Made by a program: the position numbers and the translations under genes. A stretch of DNA of 64,000 bases from Setomelanomma holmii (Eukaryota > Ascomycota > Dothideomycetes > Pleosporales > Phaeosphaeriaceae). This document shows, in pieces, positions 43,772 to 53,510 of the stretch; position 1 is the stretch's first letter; each line of letters opens with the position of its first letter. The notes under the pieces were generated by a model. The model was not told where the DNA came from, searched no databases, and was given only the letters and a program-made list of their open reading frames with translations. The stretch covers positions 124,001 through 188,000 of the forward strand of contig ML978172.1 of the NCBI GenBank assembly GCA_010015745.1. Direction: 5' to 3'.

Positions 43772-44538
43772 ACGTGAATGAACCACGGTGCATGGAAGGC
43801 ACATACCTTCTCAATATTACGACTTTGAGACTCGGCCTAGAGCGCTTTCTGCTATGGAGTGTAGGAAAACATGCACATGATTTCAAAGTTGATGAAGCTG
43901 CGAACCACTTGTATAGATACATACACCTATTCAGTACCATGACACCCCACCTCATGTTTTGGTGCTTCGTTGTTCGGCTTTTGCATCTCCAACACGGCCA
44001 AAACAGTTCAAAAACACCGCACAATAGCTCCTGTGACCGTCATACAACCCAACGCACTCTCTTCCGCAATCTCCAGCGAACACTGAAATCTGCATGCTGA
44101 TTGCCACTGCGTTGCTACGCTGCAATTCCCATGTACAGCACATATGGCGCACAGTGATGCTCAACGACACGCTGCAACGAAAGCCTGATCATGCATGGTT
44201 TGCATCCACACAAGCCAAGACTGCAAAAAAAAAAAAAAAAAAACTTATCGCCTCCCTTCTTCTACCCCTCCCCCCGTTGGACATTGAACGGAGCTAGTGG
44301 TGTGTCTTACACAGTCCTCTCGAGAGAAATGAAATGTCCCATAATCACGCTGCGGTTCGTGACGTAGCTAGACCAGACTTACTTGTGGGTATTGTTATAA
44401 CACAGTTCAACAGCCACCGGATTTTTTCCGCAAAGTACACATACATATTTCGTAACAAGAAATGGGAAAAAAACAGTCCCACAGATTATCACATTTACAT
44501 GGATTGATTGGTGTTACATAAATCTACATGCTCCATTA
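43772..44538. other. intergenic between convergent NDE1 and MDV1, with a poly-A run
   Basis: 3' regions of two convergent genes. A run of about 19 A occurs at 44225-44243. No gene supported. Confidence 0.45.
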
Positions 44539-46659
44539 TCAACACGACCACACACCAACCGTGCCATCCTTGCGCCCTTCAATCATGTACCCGTCTTTTA
44601 TACGCACGCGCTCAATCAGGGAATGTGTCGTGTTCTCGTCTTCGTCTACACCGACACCGGGCCCGCAGTTCCAGTGGCGTCCGTCGGTCTTGTCGTACAC
44701 CTTGACCACGCTTTCGCCAGCTGCGGAGACGATGCGGCGCGCGTCGAACATCATGCTGGTCACGGGGTGGTCGTAGGCATATGCGTCGTGTATTGAGCCC
44801 GTTCGCAGGTCCCAGATCTGACGTACGTTAGCAAGGTTTCGTGTTGTACCAAAGTTGACTTGACTTACTCGAATACTCCGGTCTGCGCTGCCAGTCACGA
44901 GATGCACATCGTCAAACTGGAGCGCAGTGACGGGGCCAGTGTGACCCACAAGGCTACGATGGACCTGCCCGCTTCGCAAATCCCACAGTCTAACCATACC
45001 ATCTGCCGTGCCGCATGCTAGTGCCGCGTCGAAAACTTGAATTGCTCCTACAAAGTCGGCGGACGCGTCCATCACACGTCCAGTTGGTCGCCATTCACTG
45101 TTTGTCGTGCTTGTGGCGGTTGCTTGAGCCGCGGCCCACAGTACGTCAAGTGTTTGTACACATCGTCCTTTGACCAAGTCCCATTGTCTCAGAGTCTTGT
45201 CGGCGGAACCAGAGACTAGAGTGTCGCCGCGGAAATGCAGTGCAGTTACTTCATCCACATGCGACTCCAATGAGAACAGTGGGACGTCTTGCATGATGGT
45301 CGGAGGTGGTGCGGGCGGCGCATCCGCAGAATTCTCGAAAGCCAGGCCGTCCTCCTCTTCGTTCTCGTGCTTGTTGATCCTGTTGTCCTGTGGCGCGTAC
45401 TCGGCTCTACTCAAGTCCCAGAGTCGTATTGTTGCGTCCATTGAACCTGTCGCTACGATGCTGTCTTCCACTTGCAAACAGCGCACTGACGAAAGATGGC
45501 CCTCGAGCATGCCAATACACCGTCCAGCATTGAGATCCCACACCCTCACTGTATCGTCAAGCGACGCAGTCACCAAGGTACCCCATGGCGCATCAAAGTC
45601 CATGGCTGTGATCAGGTCTGTGTGTGCTGGGAGTTCTCTAATCTTGGAGCCCGACTCCAGATGCTCGTGCAGTATCCGCATTGAGTGCCGTCGCATCGGT
45701 TTTCTCGCCTTGTGCTTCGACTTCTGCGCTGGTATCTTTTCGTATATTGATTCAGACATGAATGTTTCAGAGACTGCCTCGCTGCCGGCAGTCGTTGGTC
45801 GCGAGTCCTCCTTGGGCGGTGCCAAAGCAGCCTCGTCTTCTAGCTCTTCCTGCAGGTCCTCGATCTGATTGTCCACGCCGAGTAGATCCTGTTCGAGCTC
45901 CGCCTCCTCAAACTCCAATCCCGCCAAGCGATCGAGCACCATCTTGCGCATCGTGTTCAGATTTGAGATCTTGTTGTCGATTTCGTGTATTTCCGCCACG
46001 CACATGCGTTTCCGTACGCCCATCATATCCAGCTGGTGGCTCATGCTGTGCTTCTGGTTCTTCAGCTTCTGCATCGACGGCGGCAGCTTTGCATCAGCCT
46101 CATCTTCCAAGTCGCCGCCTATCAGCCTTTGCCCTCTGGCATTGTGCTTCTTGCCATTCTTCTGAATTGTACTTGGTTCCTCGGGGATTGTGGCTTGAAA
46201 GCCTTGAAAGAGTGAGTATTCGTTATTGTCTTCGGGTATGTTTGCAAGAAGGTCGTCGGGCACAAAGGCTAGCGCTCGCTGCTGGATCTCGGGGACGGAA
46301 ATGCGCGAGCGTACAATCTCGCGTGGGGTGGTCTGGGCGAAGGAGAAGACGGATCGCTGCAACATGGGTCGCCGAAGTTCGCGGTGTAGCTCTCCCAGGG
46401 CGTTTTGGTAGTGTTGGGTGACGCCTTCGGCACCTATCAAGCTCCCTGCAGTGGCGGTGACTTTGCGGCCAAAAGCTTGCAGTTGGCGAGACTGTCGCAA
46501 GTATTAGCATCACAGTACATTGTAAGGGGATCTGGTGAGAGTCACGTCTGGTAAGCCATCCATCAAGCTCGCCTCCAAGTTCTCTTCAGGTAGCCTGGGC
46601 CGCGGGCTTGTGGACCGCCCTCGTGACGGCGAGCCATCACGGGCAAAGGACGAGGCCAT
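44539..46659 (-). CDS. MDV1: MDV1/CAF4-type WD40 mitochondrial fission adaptor
   Basis: Mdv1 bridges Fis1 and the dynamin Dnm1 on the mitochondrial outer membrane. Exons are 46659-46546, 46491-44869 and 44817-44539 (671 residues). Exon 1 encodes MASSFARDGSPSRGRSTSPR and ends LPD; exon 2 resumes SRQLQAFGRKVTATAGSLIG, the N-terminal extension motif. A coiled coil lies at about 210-290 (IHEIDNKISNLNTMRKMVLD, then LEFEEAELEQDLLGVDNQIE). The C-terminal half holds WD40 repeats, e.g. ASLDDTVRVWDLNAGRCIG, GSMDATIRLWDL, GSADKTLRQWDLVKG and GTADGMVRLWDLRSG, ending GYMIEGRKDGTVGVWSC. The last intron (44818-44868) is 51 nt, a multiple of three without a stop; removing it joins GSADRSIR to IWDLRTG and so restores a WD repeat. 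Confidence 0.88.
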
Positions 46660-46968
46660 GCGAGTAGAAGTATTGGCTTGAAGCGGGGACGGACGCAGTG
46701 TGTCTTTGCCTTATCTCATCATTGTCGTCACGTGTAATGGAGCTCGCGGGTGACGGGGTGGCCAATGCGCGGCTGTCGCGTGGTGGTTGTGGTGAATGCA
46801 GGTGTTTGGTGTTGCAAAGCTCAGACTTCGGCAATGCACGTCACCGCCGTTAGTCTGCCATCGCCGAAGCCGATGCTCGGGCTGGCTGTTGAGCAACATA
46901 AGCTGAACCCATGGCGGCCGTTACTTCCCCCTCCTCTAAATTTGCCGTTGTGACGCTGCTGGGTCAAG
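46660..46968. promoter_or_regulatory. divergent promoter between MDV1 and chorismate mutase
   Basis: 309 bp between head-to-head starts at 46659 (minus) and 46969 (plus). No specific element is recognised. Confidence 0.5.
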
Positions 46969-47870
46969 ATGGATGCTGCGATTGACCTCTCGGACGCCTC
47001 CAAAGCACTGGATTTGGCAAATATTCGCTTCCAGCTCATGTACCCCTTACCCGTCCAGCTTGATTCACTCCAAACCACTAACAATCCCAGCCGCATGGAA
47101 GACACTATCACCTTTCACCTGATCGAGAGAGTTCAATTCCCCTTGAACAAGACCATCTACACTCCCGGCGCCCTCAACATTGGCAGCAGCAAGCTGAGTT
47201 TGTTCGATTGGATGCTCCGGGAGCAGGAGCGCTTACAGTCCCTCGTTCGCCGCTACCAGTCGCCTGATGAATACCCCTTCTTTCCCGACGCGCTGCAGGA
47301 GCCGATTCTGCAGCCTCTCGAGTACCCGAAGATCCTCCATACAAATACCGTAAACGTCAACGACAAGCTAAAGGACTGTTACATCAATCACATCCTCCCT
47401 GCAGCATGTGTACAGAAGGCAGGCGGCGACAAGGGAGAGTCACAGGAAAACTACGGCTCAGCAGCAACGTGCGACGTGCTCACAATTCAAGCATTATCGC
47501 GAAGGATACATTTCGGTAAATTCGTGGCTGAGGTCAAGTTCCAGGAAGAGCCGGAACGCTTCGCGGCGTTGATCAAAGCGGAAGACAGGCAAGGAATTGA
47601 TGAGGCGATCACGAATGCTGCAGTGGAGAAGAAGGTTCTGGAGAGGCTAAGACTGAAGGCGAACACGTACGGCACAGATCCTGACTCTGGTGCCAATGGC
47701 TTTTCCAAGGTCAATGCTGATGCTGTGGTCGCCATGTACAAGGTATGTTTTATAAGGGATGTTTTCCACAGTCCCGCTAACATGTCGCCTAGGACTGGGT
47801 CATTCCTCTGACCAAGGAGGTTGAGGTCGAGTATCTAATGCAGCGCCTCAAAGGCACACAATGGGAATGA
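46969..47870 (+). CDS. ARO7: Chorismate mutase (AroQ class, eukaryotic)
   Basis: It converts chorismate to prephenate at the branch to phenylalanine and tyrosine. Exons 46969-47039, 47091-47742 and 47793-47870 give 266 residues, the usual fungal length. Joins give RFQLIRMEDTITFHLIERVQ and AMYKDWVIPLTKEVEVEYL. Catalytic-region motifs are present: RRIHFGKFVAEVKF carries the Arg and Lys corresponding to yeast R157 and K168, and the final PLTKEVEVEYLMQRLKG carries the conserved Glu (E246). The start MDAAIDLSDASKALDLANIR matches the family N-terminus, which in yeast includes the catalytic R16. The yeast enzyme is inhibited by tyrosine and activated by tryptophan; whether this copy is cannot be seen. 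Intron 1 (51 nt) has no stop, so the unspliced frame stays open. Confidence 0.95.
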
Positions 47871-48260
47871 GCTCGTTGAGTAGCGAAGACTAAATGAAAC
47901 TTCGAGACAACATCATTTTCTGGTATAACTTACACCTTGCCTTGACCGAACAACTGATATGCATACAGAAATTGGCAACGGCGATCTCAGGACCATAGCA
48001 TACCGGCTGGCATTGTTAACAATATTGTGAGACCGTGAAGTCTGGATGTGGTCAGTCCAGTCTCATTGTGTACACATCATCGCGCACAGTATCTCCAGTG
48101 CGACATTGTGGACGACGGGCGTATGCTATATATCTTTGCCAACCCACACGAAGCAAGAGTCCATTAAGTCCTACGAGAGAAGGTAAGGTCCCACGAGAGA
48201 AGGTAGGCACCGGATCCCACTTCTGCTCTCCATCTGACGACGAGTGTTGGCTCAGTCACT
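47871..48260. other. intergenic, 390 bp
   Basis: Promoter of the metallopeptidase-like gene. It holds a short direct repeat, ACGAGAGAAGGTA, at about 48171 and 48190. No gene. Confidence 0.45.
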
Positions 48261-49769
48261 ATGGTCGTCACAACGCCTCAGCATGCCATGGGCGCCGAGA
48301 TCTTCGAGATTGATATGACTGAGGAGAAGCACGCGCTGACGAAAGAATTTCAACTCAAAGCTGACCTACCTCGAATCTTTGAACAGCATTGGGCAACAAA
48401 CGAAGAGTTCTCTGAAGCCAAGTTGCAAGCACTACGTGAGGAGTCTAGACTGGCAGAGGAGCAGAGCCACCCAGTCACTGAGATGTTTGAGAAGTATATC
48501 GTTGACCATAGCAGTCTAACTGACCCGACCCTAGATCTTGACAACGAGATCCATCCACTCTTTCTCAAGGAGAACTGGGTCACGAATCTGCCGATGGACG
48601 AGATCCGTGCCCAGCTAGAGCCAGCATTTTGCTTGGCCGCCGAGTTCCTTACAGACGACCGCGCATTGTATTGGTTTGCTCATGTCCGCTTCTCGCTCTG
48701 GTTACCGTCTTCAAATGAAACGGTTCTACCCGCCATGTTACTCCAAGCTGCTGGACCTATCACCAAGGAGATGCTCGACACCGTCAAATTCGAGCTAGAA
48801 GCCCTCGCAGGCCATGTCAAATACACGTGGGCAAGCTTTGGCGACGAAAGACGCGTTCTTGGACTAGCTGCCACAACAGTCGCATCTACCACCGCCATTC
48901 TCAAACGTGTTCCTATCGAAGAAGTCGTTCCGCTCGAAGAACACGAAGGAAGCCGCTTTACATGGCGCCCCCAGATCTTCATCAGCGTCGAGCTTTTCCA
49001 TGCAGCCATGTGGGCTCAATACCACAACGCATCGCCCATCACACGCAAAACTCTTCAACTTAGCCTTGCGCGAGTCGTCCTCCACGAATTTGCGCACACC
49101 TGGACCGCATTTTGCCATCCACGCACCATCGCCCACGACGAACCACTCGCCTTCCCCACCGACGCCATCGCGGAAGCGGGCTTCTCATGGGAAAACTTCA
49201 TCTTCGGCGCCTGTCTCGAGGAAGACCGTCCTCGCGTAGGCCTTATGTCACGCACGTTTGCGAGCAAGTTTCGGTCACCGCGGCATCACCTCTATGCTTA
49301 TGTTCCGCACGCGTGGATCAACAAGTGGTTCCTGAAATCGACGTGGGATAATTTTGCGCACCTGCATGAGCGAGGCGAGATGTATGCGCCCAGCCCCGAG
49401 CGGCAGGTCAGTCACCTCATCACTTTCCACTTTTGCAAGAAGCTGAAAAAGCTGGTGAAATTCCCTCTGATCGACGGCCAGGACGAAGGGTGTCCAGCGT
49501 GTGAATCGTACATGACACGTCGGCGCCAGTGGTCTAGCAATCCGTATGATTTCCTTCAACAATATCTCGCAAAAACTGACAAAGAGAGGAAGATTGCGGA
49601 CAGGATGGGCATGGAGTATTTTCGCAAGACGCACGGGTGGTATGATCGCCAGATGGACGCGATGAAGCAGTGCGATCGTCCAGTGACCGCAGTGTCTACG
49701 AGCGATCCGGCAGGTAAGGAGAAGAAATGGGGAGACAAGTTCAAAGCGTTTATGCGGAATGTGCGATAG
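48261..49769 (+). CDS. HExxH zinc-metallopeptidase-like protein
   Basis: An intronless frame of 502 residues. It has no signal peptide or membrane segment. The central motif is LARVVLHEFAHTWTAFCHP (about 270-288), an HExxH zinc site, followed about 25 residues later by AIAEAGFSWENFIFGACLEE, where the first Glu is a good third ligand; this is a gluzincin-like layout. The N-terminal half is acidic and helical; the C-terminal part has a possible CPAC pair (GQDEGCPACESYM) and a basic tail (KKWGDKFKAFMRNVR). Proteins with the HEFAH and GFSWE-FG motifs recur in filamentous ascomycetes, mostly as unnamed multigene families. Peptidase activity is a prediction. It is the last intact gene before the transposon island at 49.9 kb. 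The start at 48261 is followed by an alternative Met at residue 10. Confidence 0.7.
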   Translation: MVVTTPQHAMGAEIFEIDMTEEKHALTKEFQLKADLPRIFEQHWATNEEFSEAKLQALREESRLAEEQSHPVTEMFEKYIVDHSSLTDPTLDLDNEIHPLFLKENWVTNLPMDEIRAQLEPAFCLAAEFLTDDRALYWFAHVRFSLWLPSSNETVLPAMLLQAAGPITKEMLDTVKFELEALAGHVKYTWASFGDERRVLGLAATTVASTTAILKRVPIEEVVPLEEHEGSRFTWRPQIFISVELFHAAMWAQYHNASPITRKTLQLSLARVVLHEFAHTWTAFCHPRTIAHDEPLAFPTDAIAEAGFSWENFIFGACLEEDRPRVGLMSRTFASKFRSPRHHLYAYVPHAWINKWFLKSTWDNFAHLHERGEMYAPSPERQVSHLITFHFCKKLKKLVKFPLIDGQDEGCPACESYMTRRRQWSSNPYDFLQQYLAKTDKERKIADRMGMEYFRKTHGWYDRQMDAMKQCDRPVTAVSTSDPAGKEKKWGDKFKAFMRNVR

Positions 49770-49879
49770 ATGCAGAGTATTGAGCCACTGCTCTTGGAAA
49801 AGGTTGGGCACTTCCCCAATCTGGGTACGCTGAGTTCAAAGCATGTATCAGAAAAGGGTTTCTCGTTGCCTCTCTCTAA

Positions 49880-50728
49880 ACTCTCAATGATATTAACGTC
49901 CTCCAGCCGCTAAAGGCAGCTACAGAACTGCTTGAAGGGCGCAGTAGGTACAGTAGATTTGGCGCTATTTATGAGATTATACTAGTATTTAAGCACCTCC
50001 TTAAGCGCCTTGAGGAGGCTGCCAAGCTATATAAAAACGTTAACTACGACACCTACAACGAAGCTTCTTAAGATCACCTTGTAATTAATATCAAATTAGC
50101 CTAGGATAATGTAAACGCGTACTACAAGAAGCTTAACAGCTCGCCTGCGTACTACGCCGCTGTTTGCCTCCATCTATACTACAAGAACTACTGCGAGACT
50201 AGCTGGGCTGGCAAACCTGGGTGGCTTAAGGCTGCTAACGCTGGCTTTCAGCGGCTATAGGTAACGTACAAGAGGCTCTTGCTGCAGTTATCTCGCCTAA
50301 AGGCGCCCGCTTTAAGCAGTATTAGTAACTCAATTGCTGTGATTGCTGACGCTGATCGCAACTGCAAGGAGAACCTTGATAAGTACGAACGCTAGAAGAG
50401 ATACAAGCTAAAGTGGACGCAGGAGCAGTATAACAAGGGCCTTAACCCTGTAACGTACTAGTATGAGCTACGCCAAAAGTACCTAGAGTTGTCGCGCTTT
50501 GCGCTTAATATACTTACAATCCTAACCTTAAGCTGCGACTGTAAGCGTATGTTTAGCGAGCTTGGCGACCTCCTAGAGCCTAAGAGGCGCAATATAGAGC
50601 CACAATTGCTAGCGGCAATACAGCTAGTGAGGTCGTGGGTAAGAGCTGGCTTCAAGCCCCTAGGGGCGGGCGACAATGATGACGTTACTAACGAGAGCAT
50701 CACGATTCAATACAATATACGAGACTAG
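49880..50728 (+). pseudogene. hAT transposase C-terminal remnant, RIP-degraded
   Basis: The reading frame is recoverable but crossed by many TAG/TAA codons. Recognisable blocks are YAAVCLHLYYKNYCETSW, ALNILTILTLSCDCKRMFSE and LGDLLEPKRRNIEPQLLAAI, the last being the hAT dimerisation domain. The N-terminal half of the element is missing. Stops are mostly TAG/TAA in place of Trp or Gln codons, as RIP produces. Confidence 0.8.
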
Positions 50729-51329
50729 GACGCTCTACAGCACTAATCTTAGTATAGGAACGTCTATATACGATAACAATCTGATTAAACAATCAATCAA
50801 ACTGTAATCTAGACTCTTATTTATAATTACTAAATCAATTAATCTAATCAGAGCCTTCTAGCAACCTCAATCAATGTAATCTAAGACCCCAAAGTTGATT
50901 GATTTGATTGTTGACAACTGTGCAGTCTGACTTCCCAGAAATCAGACTTGTCATCAAGCAAACACGTTTGAATAGCTTGTTTGAATTGCTTGACTATTAG
51001 CAAACTAAACAAACTAAACGCTAGCTATCGAAACATACAAACAAAACAAACGTAAGATTTATTGAGAATATGTGGGTTCAGTCCAGGTTGGTGGAAGGAA
51101 GGGCCGTGGTACCTACTGTGTGAGGTAGGCACAGCTGACTGTAACGTCCTTACGTGAAGTCTGCGTGGCCTCTTTGGAAACACAACTTGAGAGTCAAGAC
51201 AATACGTTGCAGCCACCCCACCGGGTCTTTCTCCTTACTGGGTTATCCATGGTAGTCATACTACTAGAGGGACCTTGTTTCAATAAGATTGAAATTTGTT
51301 TAGTTTGTTTGGATGATTGACTAACTATA
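50729..51329. other. AT-rich transposon debris between hAT and pogo elements
   Basis: The hAT 3' end (TTGATTGATTTGATTGTTGA, about 50904-50925) is followed by what looks like an inverted end of another hAT copy (about 50940-51030, rich in AAACAAACTAAAC) and about 270 bp of unidentified sequence. No gene. Confidence 0.4.
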
Positions 51330-53196
51330 ACGTACTTAACGGTCGAGTCGCCTATCCAGGCGAGTCGCCCACCTTGCCAAGCCCCCATCAAAATCTATCG
51401 TCACCTACAGTAGCAACGTGATGTTTCTACAACATAACTAGTTACTTTCTTTAAAAGAGGCTCAAATACAGCTCGCGCTTCAGGCTATTAAGTGGGACGC
51501 GAATCTCTCTGAACGACGTGCTGCTGCAATCTACAACGTTCCTCAGAAGACGCTTACTGACTGACGCGCTGGAAAGCAGTCTCAACGCGATTGTACGCCT
51601 AACAGACGACGGCTGAGTCTACTAGAGGAGGACGTGGTAGTTTGAGATATACTCAGTCTTGACAGGCGAGGATTCCTGCCCAGGCTTAGCGCTGTAAAGG
51701 ATATGGCTGATCAACTGCTTAAGGTGCGCGGCCAGCGGCTAGTAGGCATCTACTAGGCTAACGACTTCTCCAAACTTCGCCCTGAGCTCAGAGTCAGTTT
51801 CAATCGCAGGTACGATTACAAGAGAGCTCTCTGCGAAGATCCTAAGGCTGTACGAGGCTGGTTCCGCCTTATACAGAATACAAAGGCTAAGTACAGCATC
51901 CTTAATAAAGACTTGTACAACTTCGCTAAGTCTGGCTTCATGATAGGCATGATAACGGTCAAAGCCGTAGTCACAGGCTCTAAGTGTCAAAAACGGCTGA
52001 AGACGGTACAGCAGGGTAATTGAGAGTGGACTACTGTCATCTAAGGCATCAATGCGACTAGGTGGGCGATCCTACCCTTTGTCATCTTCTAGGGCAAGAA
52101 CCACCTCTCTGCCTGGTACGAGGAGGAGAGCCTGCCTCCAGACTGGGCTATTGCTGTCTCTGAGAACGGCTAGACAACAAATGCGCTCAGTCTTAAGTGG
52201 TTGAAGCACTTTAACGCTTATACGAAAAAACGTACTGTAGGCACAGTACGTTTACTCTTTATTGATAGCTACGAGAGCCACAACTCGCTCAACTTTCAGT
52301 AATACTGCAAGGACAACAACATCGTTACTCTCTGCATGCCTCCTCACTTATCACACCTCCTGCAGCCTCTTAATGTAGGTTGTTTCTTGCCTTTGAAGAG
52401 GGCGTACAGGCGCTAAGCTAAGAACTTAATGCGCAATAGAATTAACTACATTACTAAACTTAAGCTCTTGCCCTGCTTTCTTACTACTTTTAAGAAGGCT
52501 ATTACTAAAAGCAATATCTAGAGAAGCTTTTAAGGCGCTAGCTTAGTCCCACTTAACCTAGAGGCGGTGATATCAAGGATAGACGTCCGCCTTTGTACAC
52601 CTACCCCATCTGCTGTTGACGTTGCTGCCTGGGTGTCTAAAACACTAAGTAATTCCCTAGAATTTAGGTTGCAATCAACGCTAATTTAAGAGAGGATTTA
52701 AAGGCATGTAGATAGCTCGCCTTCCTCTATAGTTGACGCAGTTGAAAAGCTTGCCAAAGGCGCTAAGTTGATGGCGCATTCTATAGTGATGATAAGCAAC
52801 TAAGTCAAGCAGCTTCAAGAGGCTAACAAGGCCGCCTTATGCTGTAAAGCACGCAAGAGAAAGCGTATACAGGTAGAAGGGGTCCTTACAGCTAAAGAGG
52901 GCGTGCGCTTAACTACCTTGAAGGAGTTTGCAGCGCGTAGTAATAGGAAGAAGGCAAAGAAGAGCGCGCGCGCTGAGAGTAGTAAGCTAACTCAAAGGCG
53001 CTGTAGACACTGCAGCAAGGTCGGGCACAACCTGCGCACATGTAAAAAAGAAGCAGAAATAATTTCTGATTAATGTAGAGTATTGTACAGTACTGTACAG
53101 GACTGTCTTCCACTGTGGTGTTGCGATTTCTACTGTGGGTGACGATAGATTTTGGTGGGGGCTTGGCAAGGTGGACGACTCGACCGTTAAGTACGT
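51330..53196 (+). mobile_element. complete pogo/Fot1-type transposon, 1867 bp
   Basis: TA dinucleotides flank it at 51328-51329 and 53197-53198. Terminal inverted repeats of about 75-90 bp begin ACGTACTTAACGGTCGAGTC and run through CACCTTGCCAAGCCCCCA and AAAATCTATCGTCACC to ACAGTA on both sides. The left repeat has an extra 17-base duplication (CCTATCCAGGCGAGTCG). Both ends are intact but the transposase inside is dead. The size and ends resemble the Molly/Fot1-type elements of Pleosporales; the name is not assigned. Confidence 0.85.
51467..53073 (+). pseudogene. pogo-type transposase, heavily RIP-mutated, with zinc knuckle
   Basis: Translating through stops gives a full-length transposase: helix-turn-helix region (KWDANLSERRAAAIYNVPQK), DDE domain and a C-terminal CCHC knuckle CRHCSKVGHNLRTC (about 52997-53042). 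More than ten TAG/TAA codons interrupt it, often where related proteins have Trp or Gln. Two of the three catalytic aspartates are lost: the usual FDETGF is FAKSGF, and QPLDVG is QPLNVG (GAT to AAT). FIDSYESH keeps the middle one. It cannot be functional. Confidence 0.85.
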
Positions 53197-53334
53197 TATA
53201 GCAATATAGCGTTTAAGATTAACCTTAATGAAGTGTTTGAAATGGCTGTTATAGCGATTTTACGATTATTTTTTGGTGTTGTAGCTAGCTTAGTCATCAT
53301 GTACACAAGCGTCGCTAGCCATCAATGACCGCTA

Positions 53335-53510
53335 ACGTGTTCCACCAGTCATCCGCCAACACCACTCATCCGCCAGCGCCAAATACCACCAAAAATGACG
53401 AAAATTGCAGGTCAAGATCTCAACAACGCCTTAAAAAAACAACCTAAGACTTTCAATTTAGTCCTTTTTGCCTCCCTAGAATACACTGTATAAGTATAGA
53501 AGAAACTGTG
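53335..53510. mobile_element. truncated second copy of the 391-bp MITE
   Basis: It matches the reverse complement of about 2645-2804 nearly base for base, from ACGTGTTCCACCAGTCAT through AAGACTTTCAATTTAGTCC to GTATAAGTATAGAAGAAACT. It has an extra 20-odd bases duplicating CATCCGCCA. The match stops abruptly at about 53510 where hAT sequence begins; the missing half is not found at the other end of that hAT. Confidence 0.8.

Noticed and set aside
43772..44100. C-terminal extension of the NADH dehydrogenase
   Set aside because: The tail has no family similarity, and a GC-AG intron with good donor, branch and acceptor gives the usual C-terminus.
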